Positions 17,513 through 26,586 of a stretch of 64,000 bases of DNA are shown one piece after another; within the stretch, counting starts at the first letter, position 1, and each line of letters starts with the position of its first letter. Location: positions 744,001 to 808,000 of the forward strand of contig NZ_CBDDBS010000002.1 in the NCBI RefSeq assembly GCF_965225875.1. Direction: 5' to 3'. Made by a program: the position numbers and the translations under genes. Under the pieces are notes generated by a model. That model had not been told where the DNA came from. It ran no database searches and saw only the letters and a program-made list of their open reading frames with translations. Origin of the DNA: Haliscomenobacter sp965225875 (GTDB taxonomy: Bacteria; Bacteroidota; Bacteroidia; Chitinophagales; Saprospiraceae).

Positions 17513-18694
17513 ATGAAAACGATCCAAGCTTCTTTCATTTTGCTCTTGAGTTTCGTTTTGCTGTTGCCTCTGGGCTGTAAACAAGATGAAATTCAACCCA
17601 CCCAAAGTTGTAGTACAAGCTCCCCAGCCCCACACCCCAAAGCTGCCTCCTATCAAAAGGTGTTGAACGACTATGTCCGCAAGGGCTTGCCGGGTATTTC
17701 CCTTTTGATCCGCGACGAAGAGGGCACCTGGTATGGCGCAGCCGGTATGGCCGATATCGATAAGGGGATTGCCATGCAACCCTGTCAGGTGTCCAAAGTA
17801 GCTAGCGTCACCAAAATATTCATCGGGGCATTGATCATGAAATTGGTTGAAGAGGGAAAAATGGAGCTCGATGCTCCCCTGAGCAAATACGTTGCGGCCA
17901 AACACTTGGATAACGTGGCCAATGCCAAAGAAGTGACTTTGCGCCAATTGTTGAACCACACCTCGGGGATTCCCGACGTCATTGAACAAAACAGCTTTTA
18001 CCTGGCTGTTTTGAATAACCCAGGCAGGTTTTGGACGCCAGAGGATTTGTTGAAATACGTAAAAGGTCTCGATCCGGTCTTTGAACCCGGCACCCAACTG
18101 GAATACTCCAACACCAATCTGCTCTACGCAGCCATGGCCATTGAAGGCGCTACGGGACAAGACCACGCTAAATTGTTGCGCGAAAAGATCCTCGATCCGC
18201 TGGATTTGGAGGATACCTACTACCACTGGCACGAAGGCCTGCCCAATTTTGTTGCCCAAGGCTATTTTGACCTCTACAACAACAATACTTTGGTCAACAT
18301 CGCCAACCTGAATACCGGGAGTGGCAATGGGTATGGTGGGATTTATTCCACGGTGTTTGACCTGCAACGCTTCATTGAAGCCTTGTTGCGGGATAAAACC
18401 CTGCTGCAAGCCAAAACCCTACAAGAGATGACCCGCATGAGTGCCGAAGACCTTCTCGAACTAGAAGCGTATGGGGTGACCATCCGCAAGGACTTTTTGG
18501 ATCGACCAGTCAATCAATACGCATTGGGCCACCGCGGGCGCGACCTGGGGTATACGGCGGATTTATTTTACTTCCCCAACCAAGACATCACGATGGCCTA
18601 CCTGATCAATTACGGTACCGATGCTGAAAGCGATTTGAAAGCGGTGTTTTTGGATTTCCGCAAAGCGATCGTTGATGAAATGATGAAGGAGTAA
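17513..18694 (+). CDS. Lipoprotein serine hydrolase of the beta-lactamase (class C/PBP-like) family
   Basis: A 393-residue protein. A lipoprotein signal is present (residues 1-20, lipobox LPLGC), so the mature protein is membrane-anchored. The catalytic motifs of the serine beta-lactamase/DD-peptidase fold are present: SVTK (S-x-x-K) near residue 98, YSN (Y-x-N) near residue 200, and HRGRD in place of KTG (H-x-G) near residue 342. LRQLLNHTSGIPD is also typical. Such proteins act as esterases or peptidases in the periplasm; beta-lactam hydrolysis is less likely. I choose the ATG at 17513, which opens the signal, rather than an upstream in-frame ATG at 17450 inside the palindrome. Confidence 0.85.
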   Translation: MKTIQASFILLLSFVLLLPLGCKQDEIQPTQSCSTSSPAPHPKAASYQKVLNDYVRKGLPGISLLIRDEEGTWYGAAGMADIDKGIAMQPCQVSKVASVTKIFIGALIMKLVEEGKMELDAPLSKYVAAKHLDNVANAKEVTLRQLLNHTSGIPDVIEQNSFYLAVLNNPGRFWTPEDLLKYVKGLDPVFEPGTQLEYSNTNLLYAAMAIEGATGQDHAKLLREKILDPLDLEDTYYHWHEGLPNFVAQGYFDLYNNNTLVNIANLNTGSGNGYGGIYSTVFDLQRFIEALLRDKTLLQAKTLQEMTRMSAEDLLELEAYGVTIRKDFLDRPVNQYALGHRGRDLGYTADLFYFPNQDITMAYLINYGTDAESDLKAVFLDFRKAIVDEMMKE

Positions 18695-18833
18695 TGAACC
18701 TGTTCCGCATGAGTTCCCTTTACTTTTTTTGTAGAACCGGGGATAAAGCTTCCTTAGGACTGTGAATTAAATTACATTCGCAGATGTACCCCGAGCGGGG
18801 TAAAAGTTCAGTTTCCCCTATAAACCTTAAATT

Positions 18834-19229
18834 ATGCCCTTCCCGCTTGACCCGAAATACATCCTGGAAGCAGAACGGGAGTTATCTGTTTTGCTTCCAG
18901 AACTGTATAAACGCAAAATGATCGAGCACAACGGCGGCGAAATCATCACCACTGAACACTCCTGGTCCATTTTTCCCATCTTTGACCGGGCCGACGAAAA
19001 ACGAATCAGCCGCACCAGCAACCACCTGGTGCTGGAAACTTACGTGGCCCGGACCTGGCCGGGCTTCCCACCACTAGCAGTAGCCATTGCCGAAAATGGC
19101 TGGGGGGATTACCTGGTGTTGTTACCCTCTGAAGTGGACATGTCGGAATTGCGGGATAATGTTTTTTTGTGGGTGCATGAGACGGGACAGTTGCTGGAGG
19201 TAGCGGATTCTTTGGGAGAGCTATTGTAA
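18834..19229 (+). CDS. SMI1/KNR4 family protein
   Basis: A 131-residue cytoplasmic protein. It starts with an amphipathic helix followed by LPELYKRKMIEHNGGEI, then WSIFPI, and later FPPLAVAIAENGWGDYLVLLP, FLWVHETGQLLEVADSL. This is the layout of SMI1/KNR4 (SUKH) proteins. SUKH members are often immunity proteins of polymorphic toxin systems, but no toxin gene is adjacent here, so this one may be an orphan immunity protein or have another role. A small hairpin (ACCCCGAGCGGGGT) lies 35 bases upstream. Confidence 0.75.
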   Translation: MPFPLDPKYILEAERELSVLLPELYKRKMIEHNGGEIITTEHSWSIFPIFDRADEKRISRTSNHLVLETYVARTWPGFPPLAVAIAENGWGDYLVLLPSEVDMSELRDNVFLWVHETGQLLEVADSLGELL

Positions 19230-19310
19230 GCACTCCAACTTAACTGCAATCACCTTCCGATTGCCCCGGTGAATGCCATACAACACACTTTTCTGATAGC
19301 GATCAATCTT

Positions 19311-19619
19311 TCACCGCAACCAATGCTCCACCAACACACCTAGCACCTCAAATACAATCCGAATTATCCCCGGAATCAAAAATAATCCAATCCAATAGCC
19401 CCAACGATATCCTCCGGTAACCAAAGGTGCATAATACTCCCGCCCGGAAAACAGGCCAATGAAACCATTTTGCACCGCAAAAAAACCATGCTTGATGCCA
19501 GGCCAAAAACCATAGGTAATGGCCGGATCGATCCAGGCCGTATAGGCTGCCAGGATGAACATAATGAAGGCCAGGACGAACAAAAACAGGAAGTACAAGC
19601 GTTGGGCAGGTGTAAACAT
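19311..19619 (-). CDS. Small membrane protein of unknown function
   Basis: A 102-residue protein with three hydrophobic segments (LYFLFLFVLAFIMFILAAYTAW, GFFAVQNGFIGLF, WIGLFLIPGIIRIVFEVLGVLV). I do not recognise the family. The start is set at the ATG just ahead of the first helix; an in-frame ATG at 19670 would add 17 polar residues. A GCAAAGTT stretch upstream reads as AACTTTGC on the coding strand, close to the Bacteroidota -7 box, and favours the shorter form. Confidence 0.5.
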   Translation of the reverse strand: MFTPAQRLYFLFLFVLAFIMFILAAYTAWIDPAITYGFWPGIKHGFFAVQNGFIGLFSGREYYAPLVTGGYRWGYWIGLFLIPGIIRIVFEVLGVLVEHWLR

Positions 19620-19694
19620 GGTGAATTGATTTTGGGCAAAGTTCTGAAAATGGAGTGAAGGTTTTTTCACGCAAATGGGTGATTTTTCACTAGC

Positions 19695-19802
19695 CCCCCT
19701 TAGGTGACTCTTAGGTGCCTTAAGTTTCTTAGGTGGTGAAATAAAGGTTTTTCTTTTTCACCACCTAAGAAACCTAAGGCACTCAGGATTCACCTCAGGA
19801 GG
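19695..19802. repeat. CTTAGGTGGTGAA palindrome, copy A
   Basis: An imperfect inverted repeat of about 108 bases. The left arm contains AGGTGCCTTAAGTTTCTTAG and the right arm ACCACCTAAGAAACCTAAGG. The same palindrome recurs at 26281-26375 and 54651-54756, in each case in an intergenic gap. It ends 6 bases before the stop of the GH9-deacetylase gene. Confidence 0.8.
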
Positions 19803-19807
19803 CTACT

Positions 19808-22285
19808 TCAAAATCGCCCAAATCCATACCCCCTCCCCTTCAGCTCCGCTATCAACTGCGGTAACCTCCGATAAAACTTATCCTTCCGCTCCGGGTCCGT
19901 CCCCAGATGGATCAGTACAATCGCTCCATTGAGCCGGGTGAGGTTCTTTTGCTCAAAATCCAGCAGACGTTCGTACAATTGCGCGCTGCCACGGTAGTTG
20001 CTCATGCTGGGCGTGGTGTAATCCGCATTGGTGCCCGTGCCGGGGCTAAAGTTGATCAACTGTAAGCCCTGTTGCTTGCTCCAGTTGGTAATTTGTTCAT
20101 TGTACCACTCGTAGGGCGGCATAAAATGGGTAATGGTCGCCGTGGGAGCAAAGGTTTTTAAGACCTGCAAATTGGCCTGCAAATCCTGCTCAAATTGGGC
20201 GCGGCTCAACAGCAACGAGTCCCTTTTTCCCCAATCACAATACAACAAATGTTTGTCCGAATGTGGCCCCAGGTAATGCCCGGCTTTGACCATTTGTTGG
20301 ATGCTGCTTTTGAACTGGGGCGTCCGCAAGAAGTCGCCCGTCAAAAAAAACGAAGCTTTGATTCCTTGTTTTTGCAAGGTCTTTAAAATGAATTTGCTGC
20401 CTTCCCCAAACTCGTGGCCGGTAAAGGTCAAATAAATCGTAGGCTCCTGCGGATTCATCCCTTGAATACCACCGTACACATCCTTTTGCAGTTGATCCGA
20501 AGCCGCTTTGCCCTCCTGCTCATAGGCCGAGAGGATGTAACTCAGGCTCGCGGTGCCATCCATGGTGGGTTCATTGCTGCAATAGTCGCCGTTATCGTCG
20601 TGGTACACCACCAATTTGGATTGAAACTCCGCGTATTCATCCGCTTCGTGCATGGTAATGCCAATCAGCCGGCCAAAAATACTGCCGTAAATGGGGCCAT
20701 CCACTAAGCCCCCGTCGATAGGATATCGGTAGAGATTGGTGAAAGCGGAATGTGGATCAACCGGGGTATCCCCATCGGCCGGCAAGCCGTAAATCATGCT
20801 GGTTCCCCAGGGATTACAGCCAAACAACCAGTCGCGTAGGGCTGCCTCCAATTCCTGGTATTGCTCGTCTTTGGTCAGTTGACGGTACAAATGCAGTTGG
20901 GTCAAAATGCCTACCGTGAGGTTGTTCGAGCACCAGATGAAAGGTACACCGTTTAAGAAAGGGTTGTTTTGCCCCCGAGCCTTTACTTTTTCAATGCCCG
21001 CCTGGAGGTATTGGCGAAAAGGTGTACCTGCTCCCCCACCCTGCTGGGCCAACAGATAATGCCCCAGGTTCACAAAAGGGTACCATTGGTAGTGCCGGGC
21101 GGTATCGGCGCCCATCCAGGGGGTAGTTGGCTCAGTCTGGGCGTATTCGCTGGCTTGTTGGAAGAGTTCATTGCGCTGAGGAGCAAGTTGTAGCAGTTGT
21201 GCGGCGGCCAGTTCCATGTCATCCACGAAGTTGTCTTCTTCGTAAAAATAAGGCGCACGACAGGGAGCGGTTTGGCAAACGCCGGGGAATTTGCGGCCAA
21301 AGGTATAAGCATCCCAGGCTTTGGGCAACAACTTTTGGGCGTATTCAGGGTAAAAGGGTGCCAATACCCGGCTGCCCAGCGCAAAAGCCGAGGCATATTT
21401 ACCTGCGGTGGAAGCTACCCCTTTCGTCCGGTTTTGGTAACGCAACAAGCCCTGGGGCTGCCCGGTGATGAAGTAGACCGGGCGGCGAAGGCCCTGTTTG
21501 GGATCGTAAACCACCGAATCCAGATTGGGCAAGCGCAATTTGAGGTGGTCGCGGTCGTCGGCCAGTTGGTTGTACATTTCGTCTTTGGCGGGGTTCATTT
21601 TGAGCAGCCAGTCGAGGCCCCATTTGGCTTCATCCAATACATCGGGAATGCCATTGGGCCCGGGATGGCCATTGGCACTGTGGGTGTCGCCAAAAGAGGC
21701 CGGATTTTGCTGGTAGGCAAACAACATTTGGTAAGTGGCATTCGCCGAAGTCGTGACGTATTGCAAATAATCGGAAGCATCGTGCCAGCCACCGGAAACG
21801 TCCAGGTGTGTACCATTTTTCGCCGGATCGGGATGGTACACAATATAGCCATCCTGGGTATGGCAAGAATCTTTGAGGTAGGGATTGTAGCCGCTGCGCT
21901 GCTGTCGCATGTAGCGCAAAATGAAGTCGGCAGTACCTGCGTATACTTCATCAGCAATGCGGAAACTGGGCGAACGTACCCCCGCTGCCCGCACATAATA
22001 ACGACCCTCGCGGTTGAAGCTGGAAAAATTGAGCCGACAGCCTGAGCGGAAGGAGGCATATTCCCCAAAGGTTTGAATGCTGCGGCTGCTGAATACCACT
22101 TTGTTGCTCAACTCTTCACACAATTCAAAACTACTGACCTGCGGTGTTTCCTTGCTGACGAGTACAGCGACTTTTTTATCCTCGGGCAGGTAACCGAGTT
22201 GATTGACGCGGATCCAAGTGGACTGGGCTGGGAGCAAATGAGGCAACAAACCAATCCCAATACAAAGAAGAAGAATATTTTTCAT
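19808..22285 (-). CDS. Glycoside hydrolase family 9 fused to polysaccharide-deacetylase-like domain
   Basis: An 825-residue secreted protein (signal residues 1-20, ending LPAQ). Residues 22-110 form the Ig-like N-terminal domain of GH9 enzymes (IRVNQLGYLPEDKKVAVLV). Residues 125-590 are the (alpha/alpha)6 GH9 domain: VSGGWHDASDYLQY gives the catalytic Asp pair, GCNPWGTSMIYGLP and SNEPTMDGTASLSYIL the family C-terminal motifs, with the proton-donor Glu in NEP. Residues 615-825 form a NodB-like deacetylase domain. There the usual TFDD is TFTG, so the catalytic Asp and metal-ligand Asp are missing, although HSDKH keeps the two metal His. Likely an endo- or exo-glucanase; the second domain may be inactive or binding-only. 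Confidence 0.85.
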   Translation of the reverse strand: MKNILLLCIGIGLLPHLLPAQSTWIRVNQLGYLPEDKKVAVLVSKETPQVSSFELCEELSNKVVFSSRSIQTFGEYASFRSGCRLNFSSFNREGRYYVRAAGVRSPSFRIADEVYAGTADFILRYMRQQRSGYNPYLKDSCHTQDGYIVYHPDPAKNGTHLDVSGGWHDASDYLQYVTTSANATYQMLFAYQQNPASFGDTHSANGHPGPNGIPDVLDEAKWGLDWLLKMNPAKDEMYNQLADDRDHLKLRLPNLDSVVYDPKQGLRRPVYFITGQPQGLLRYQNRTKGVASTAGKYASAFALGSRVLAPFYPEYAQKLLPKAWDAYTFGRKFPGVCQTAPCRAPYFYEEDNFVDDMELAAAQLLQLAPQRNELFQQASEYAQTEPTTPWMGADTARHYQWYPFVNLGHYLLAQQGGGAGTPFRQYLQAGIEKVKARGQNNPFLNGVPFIWCSNNLTVGILTQLHLYRQLTKDEQYQELEAALRDWLFGCNPWGTSMIYGLPADGDTPVDPHSAFTNLYRYPIDGGLVDGPIYGSIFGRLIGITMHEADEYAEFQSKLVVYHDDNGDYCSNEPTMDGTASLSYILSAYEQEGKAASDQLQKDVYGGIQGMNPQEPTIYLTFTGHEFGEGSKFILKTLQKQGIKASFFLTGDFLRTPQFKSSIQQMVKAGHYLGPHSDKHLLYCDWGKRDSLLLSRAQFEQDLQANLQVLKTFAPTATITHFMPPYEWYNEQITNWSKQQGLQLINFSPGTGTNADYTTPSMSNYRGSAQLYERLLDFEQKNLTRLNGAIVLIHLGTDPERKDKFYRRLPQLIAELKGRGYGFGRF

Positions 22286-22469
22286 TGAGCCAGGCAGATT
22301 GATGTAGGCTGTTAAGATAACTCAATCTACTCAATTTTTAATAAACACAAGTCTTAACAAAACTTTAACCATCTCTCTTTTAACGTTTTAACACCACAAA
22401 TTAATCCCGAACAAATTATGTGCTTACCTTGTTGAATCATAATATAAACTCAATATAAACCCAGCAATC

Positions 22470-23828
22470 ATGAAAAATTTCGCCTCAAGTTCGTTTCCGT
22501 TACTCCTTCTGATCATGGTCAGTTCCCTGGCCTGTAGCAAAGCTGAAAATGAAGTAAAACCCACTTTACAAGAAACCATTGAGCAAAACCTCAAAATTGA
22601 GCTCAACGCCACTTTACACCCCCTTAGTACCACCGACCCCAGCCTCCCGTTAAATGACCTGGACTTTTTGGGGAATCTGGGCAATGCCAAAATTGTCGGG
22701 ATGGGGGAAGCGACTCACGGCACCCAGGAGTTTTTCCAAATGAAACACCGCATTTTTAAATACCTGGTTGAAAAGCAGGGCTTCCGCTACCTGGCTTTTG
22801 AATACGATTTGGGCGGCTGTATGGCCTTGAATGAACTGATCCAAAGTGGACAGGGCGACATCAAAGCCTGGATGTCGCAGCAAATGTATTTTTGGACCTG
22901 GCGTACCGAGGAAGTGTTGCAGCTTTTTTTGTGGATGCAGGATTACAACCGCAACAAACCCGACGCTGAAAAAGTACACCTGGTTGGGGTGGATTGCCAG
23001 TTCACGTCCCAGTCGGTGCCCCAATTGGTCAATTTACTCAGTCGTTACGACAACAATTTCGCCAGCGAGGTGAGCAATAAATTGAGTTCATTGGTCAAAG
23101 CTGAGTTGTACAAAGGAGAAAATTTCAACAGCATTCAACAAGCCCGCAATGGGGTTTTGCCACAAATCAACGAAGTAGGCCGGGCGCTCGATGAAAGGGC
23201 AGCTTCCATTTCTCAATTGACGTCTCCCGCGTATTACCAACAAATTCGGCGGGTGTACGAGACCATCGTCCAGGCCGAAATCATCCAGTATAGCCAGATC
23301 ATTAACGCTGAAACCTCCTTTAACTTCCGGGAAAAATACATGGCCGAAAACCTGGATTGGATTTTCAGCCAATACGGCAACGTAAAAGTGGCCCTCTGGG
23401 CACACAATGAACATGTGGCCAAAAACGATCAATTCGTGAGTTTTGGTACCAAGTCATTGGGCGGAAACATCCAAGCCAAATACGGCACGGCTTACCAGGT
23501 AATTGGATTCAGCATGGGCAGCGGAGATTTTAAAGCGTACAACCTCACCAACAACCGCCTGGAAACCATGAGGCTGGACGCACCTTTGGCCAATTCCTTC
23601 AATGACCAGTTTACACAAGTTGATGAACCGCGCTATGGGGTAAAACTCGCCGATTTGCAAAAACGCTATTTTTGGAATGGCCGCCTGAGTTCCAGCCGCC
23701 CCTTTTTGTCCATTGGGGCTGTCTTCAATGCCCAGCAGGTTGAAAATTATTTTTACACCATCCGTTTGGATCAGTTGTACGACGTGATTTTCCATTTTGA
23801 CAACACCAATCCTTCTCAGGTATTCTAA
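22470..23828 (+). CDS. Erythromycin-esterase family lipoprotein
   Basis: A 452-residue protein with a lipoprotein signal (lipobox SSLAC at about residue 22). The mature part carries the erythromycin esterase/EreA-like pattern: IVGMGEATHGTQEFFQMKHRIFKYLVEKQGFRYLAFE with the conserved E and H near residues 78-82, LVGVDCQ, and KVALWAHNEHVAKN near residue 310. Known Ere enzymes open the macrolide lactone ring, but the wider family has other esterase substrates. The gene stands alone, so resistance should not be assumed. Start at the ATG that opens the signal. Confidence 0.82.
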   Translation: MKNFASSSFPLLLLIMVSSLACSKAENEVKPTLQETIEQNLKIELNATLHPLSTTDPSLPLNDLDFLGNLGNAKIVGMGEATHGTQEFFQMKHRIFKYLVEKQGFRYLAFEYDLGGCMALNELIQSGQGDIKAWMSQQMYFWTWRTEEVLQLFLWMQDYNRNKPDAEKVHLVGVDCQFTSQSVPQLVNLLSRYDNNFASEVSNKLSSLVKAELYKGENFNSIQQARNGVLPQINEVGRALDERAASISQLTSPAYYQQIRRVYETIVQAEIIQYSQIINAETSFNFREKYMAENLDWIFSQYGNVKVALWAHNEHVAKNDQFVSFGTKSLGGNIQAKYGTAYQVIGFSMGSGDFKAYNLTNNRLETMRLDAPLANSFNDQFTQVDEPRYGVKLADLQKRYFWNGRLSSSRPFLSIGAVFNAQQVENYFYTIRLDQLYDVIFHFDNTNPSQVF

Positions 23829-23948
23829 AACACACCAAAGCGTCGAGCATTCCAGGCCAATTTTCCATTGCATTAGCGGGTGAGTAGAATCATCAGGTAA
23901 CCTTATTCTTTTTTCTGTAAATTGTGAGAGTTTTAAAACACAGACATT

Positions 23949-26276
23949 ATGCATAAGCTCTGCACTACACTCATCCTGCTTTTGGGCACTATCGGCATTT
24001 TTGCCCAACAAAAATGGACCGAAGCCTCCAAAGGAAGTTTTAACCTGGTCCAAAACCAGGGCGGCCAGGCCATTGGTTATTCCCCCAATTCTGGCGTGAA
24101 AATCCTGACCGTAGCCGGTTTTGCCTTTAAAGACCTGAACAAAAACGGTCAGCTCGATCCCTACGAAGATTGGCGCCTACCCGCCGATGTACGCGCCAAA
24201 GACCTGGCTTCTAAAATGAGCATCGAACAAATTGCGGGTTTGATGCTGTACAGCCGCCACCAGTCCGTTCCTGCTCGCGCAACTGGTTATTTTGCTGGTC
24301 TTTACAAAGGAAAACCCTTCCCTGAAAGCGGTGCAAAACCCGAAGACCTGAGTGACCAACAAATCGAGTTTTTGACCAAAGATAACCTGCGCCACGTGCT
24401 GCTGACCACGGTACAATCGCCCGAAATTGCCGCCAAGTGGAACAACAACATGCAGGCCCTGGTGGAAGGAACTGGTCTGGGCATTCCGGCCAACAACAGT
24501 TCCGACCCGCGCCATGGCACCGTAGCCAACGCTGAATTCAACGCCGCGGCGGGTGGCGCGATTTCCATGTGGCCGGGTTCACTGGGTATGGCCGCAACTT
24601 TTGATCCGGCATTGGTTGAAAAATTTGGCCGCATTGCCGCTACGGAATACCGCGCCCTGGGCATTGCTACGGCCTTGTCCCCACAGGTTGACATTGCTAC
24701 CGATCCCCGCTGGAATCGTTTCAGTGGTACTTTTGGGGAAGATCCATTCCTAGCTGCTGTGATGGCTCAGGCTTATTGCGACGGCTTCCAAACCTCCACT
24801 GGCGCCCAGGAAATTGCCAATGGTTGGGGATATGGCAGCGTCAATGCCATGGTGAAGCACTGGCCGGGAGGTGGTTCCGGTGAAGCTGGCCGTGATGCCC
24901 ACTTCGGCATGGGTAAGTTTGCGGTGTACCCGGGCAAACAATTCCAGACGCATTTTATCCCCTTCATCAATGGTGCATTCAAGTTGAAAGGCAAAACCAT
25001 GATGGCCTCGGCGGTCATGCCATATTACACCATTTCCTGGAATCAGGATACCAAGAACAAGGAGAACGTAGGCAACAGCTACAACAAATACATCATCACC
25101 GACCTGATGCGCACCAAGTACAAATACGACGGCGTAGCTTGTACCGACTGGGGCATCACCGGGGATGAAACCGTACTGGACAACTTTACCGCAGGTAAGC
25201 CCTGGGGTGTAGAAAAACTCAGCATTGCCGAGCGCCATTACAAGGTTTTGATGGCGGGCGTGGACCAGTTTGGGGGCAACAACGAAGCCAAACCCATCAT
25301 CGAAGCCTACGCGATGGGCAGCAAGGAGCACGGTGAGGCCTGGATGCGCGCACGTATGGAGCAATCGGCGGTGCGTTTGTTGAAAAACATCTTCCGGGTA
25401 GGTTTATTCGAAAACCCTTACCTGGATGTGGAGAACACCAAACAAACGTTGGGTAAGCCCGAGTTTATGGCAGCAGGGTATGAGGCCCAATTGAAATCAA
25501 TGGTTTTGTTGAAAAATCAAAAGCAAGCCTTGCCACTAAAAACAGGTACCAAAGTATATGTTCCTAAAAAATTCACCCCGGCTGGTCGCAACTTCCTGGG
25601 TGAAGTGACCCCGGAAAGAATGGATTATCCGGTCAACATCAACATCGTCAAAAAGTACTTCACGGTAACCGACAATCCCGATGAAGCCGACGTGGCGATA
25701 GCCTTCATCAGCAGCCCCAACACGGGCAACGGCTACCAGGCCGATGATGTCAAAAAAGGCGGCAATGGGTACTTCCCGATCAGCCTGCAATACGGCGAAT
25801 ACAAAGCGACTGAAGCCCGGGCAGTGAGTATTGCGGGGGGCGACCCGCTGGAAAATTTCACCAACCGTACCTACAAGGACAAGTCGGTCAAAGCCACCAA
25901 CATTAGCGACTTGGCGATGGTAACCGAGACTTATGAAAAAATGAAGGGCAAACCTGTCATCGTTTCCATAAATGTAGACAATCCGATGGTTTTCAGTGAA
26001 TTTGAAAGCAAAGCCAACGCGATTCTCGTCAATTTCCGCGTCCAGGATCAAGCCATTCTCGACATCCTGACGGGCAAAGTCGAACCTTCCGGCCTGCTGC
26101 CCATGCAGATGCCAGCGAGTATGAGCGTAGTGGAAAAACAGGCTGAAGATGCTCCCCACGATATGGTATGCCACAAGGATGCCGCCGGGCACGTGTACAC
26201 CTTCGGTTTTGGGATGAACTGGAAAGGGGTGATTCAGGATGCACGTACGGCGAAGTATGTACCGAAGAAGAAATAA
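23949..26276 (+). CDS. Glycoside hydrolase family 3 enzyme (beta-glucosidase-like)
   Basis: A 775-residue secreted enzyme (signal residues 1-20, ending IFAQ). The N-terminal TIM-barrel domain has GLGIPANNSSDPRHG, LSPQVDIATDPRWNRFSGTFGEDPF, NAMVKHWPGGG and the nucleophile motif GVACTDWGITGDE, with the Asp near residue 400. The C-terminal alpha/beta sandwich begins with SMVLLKNQKQALPL and ends with PHDMVCHKDAAGHVYTFGFGMNW. It is a retaining exo-acting glucosidase or xylosidase. A small loop rich in KK and GG around residue 600 is typical of the larger members. It is followed by palindrome copy B, and a TonB-dependent receptor lies 310 bases downstream. Confidence 0.9.
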   Translation: MHKLCTTLILLLGTIGIFAQQKWTEASKGSFNLVQNQGGQAIGYSPNSGVKILTVAGFAFKDLNKNGQLDPYEDWRLPADVRAKDLASKMSIEQIAGLMLYSRHQSVPARATGYFAGLYKGKPFPESGAKPEDLSDQQIEFLTKDNLRHVLLTTVQSPEIAAKWNNNMQALVEGTGLGIPANNSSDPRHGTVANAEFNAAAGGAISMWPGSLGMAATFDPALVEKFGRIAATEYRALGIATALSPQVDIATDPRWNRFSGTFGEDPFLAAVMAQAYCDGFQTSTGAQEIANGWGYGSVNAMVKHWPGGGSGEAGRDAHFGMGKFAVYPGKQFQTHFIPFINGAFKLKGKTMMASAVMPYYTISWNQDTKNKENVGNSYNKYIITDLMRTKYKYDGVACTDWGITGDETVLDNFTAGKPWGVEKLSIAERHYKVLMAGVDQFGGNNEAKPIIEAYAMGSKEHGEAWMRARMEQSAVRLLKNIFRVGLFENPYLDVENTKQTLGKPEFMAAGYEAQLKSMVLLKNQKQALPLKTGTKVYVPKKFTPAGRNFLGEVTPERMDYPVNINIVKKYFTVTDNPDEADVAIAFISSPNTGNGYQADDVKKGGNGYFPISLQYGEYKATEARAVSIAGGDPLENFTNRTYKDKSVKATNISDLAMVTETYEKMKGKPVIVSINVDNPMVFSEFESKANAILVNFRVQDQAILDILTGKVEPSGLLPMQMPASMSVVEKQAEDAPHDMVCHKDAAGHVYTFGFGMNWKGVIQDARTAKYVPKKK

Positions 26277-26280
26277 TTTT

Positions 26281-26375
26281 CTGAGGTGCCTCTTAAGTGC
26301 CTTTGGTTCCTTAGGTGGTGAAAAAAAACATCTTTTCACCACCTAAGAATCTTAAGGCACCAAAGAGGCACCTTA
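26281..26375. repeat. CTTAGGTGGTGAA palindrome, copy B
   Basis: An inverted repeat starting 5 bases after the GH3 stop codon: left arm GAGGTGCCTCTTAAGTGCCT...CTTAGGTGGTGAAAA, right arm TTTTCACCACCTAAGAATCTTAAGG. It is shorter and more diverged than copies A and C. The remaining 210 bases to the next gene show no coding or RNA signal I can support. Confidence 0.8.
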
Positions 26376-26586
26376 GCCATCTCCCCCATTTGCCGCCCTC
26401 CTTACATTTTTTTCCCACCACCTCACCGGGGCAAGCTGCCTTTTACACGTCTATCCATCCAAGCCATCGATTAAAACAAGGCATCATTCTAGCCAATGTG
26501 GTGAAGAATCTATTCCGCAGGCCCTTTGTCCATACGATCGCTTAACTTTAGAGCTTGATTAAGATCGCGAACACCAAACAAAAAAC

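Noticed and set aside
22470..23828. Macrolide resistance gene
   Set aside because: The erythromycin-esterase family is wide, the gene is a lone chromosomal lipoprotein gene without mobile context, and substrate cannot be inferred.
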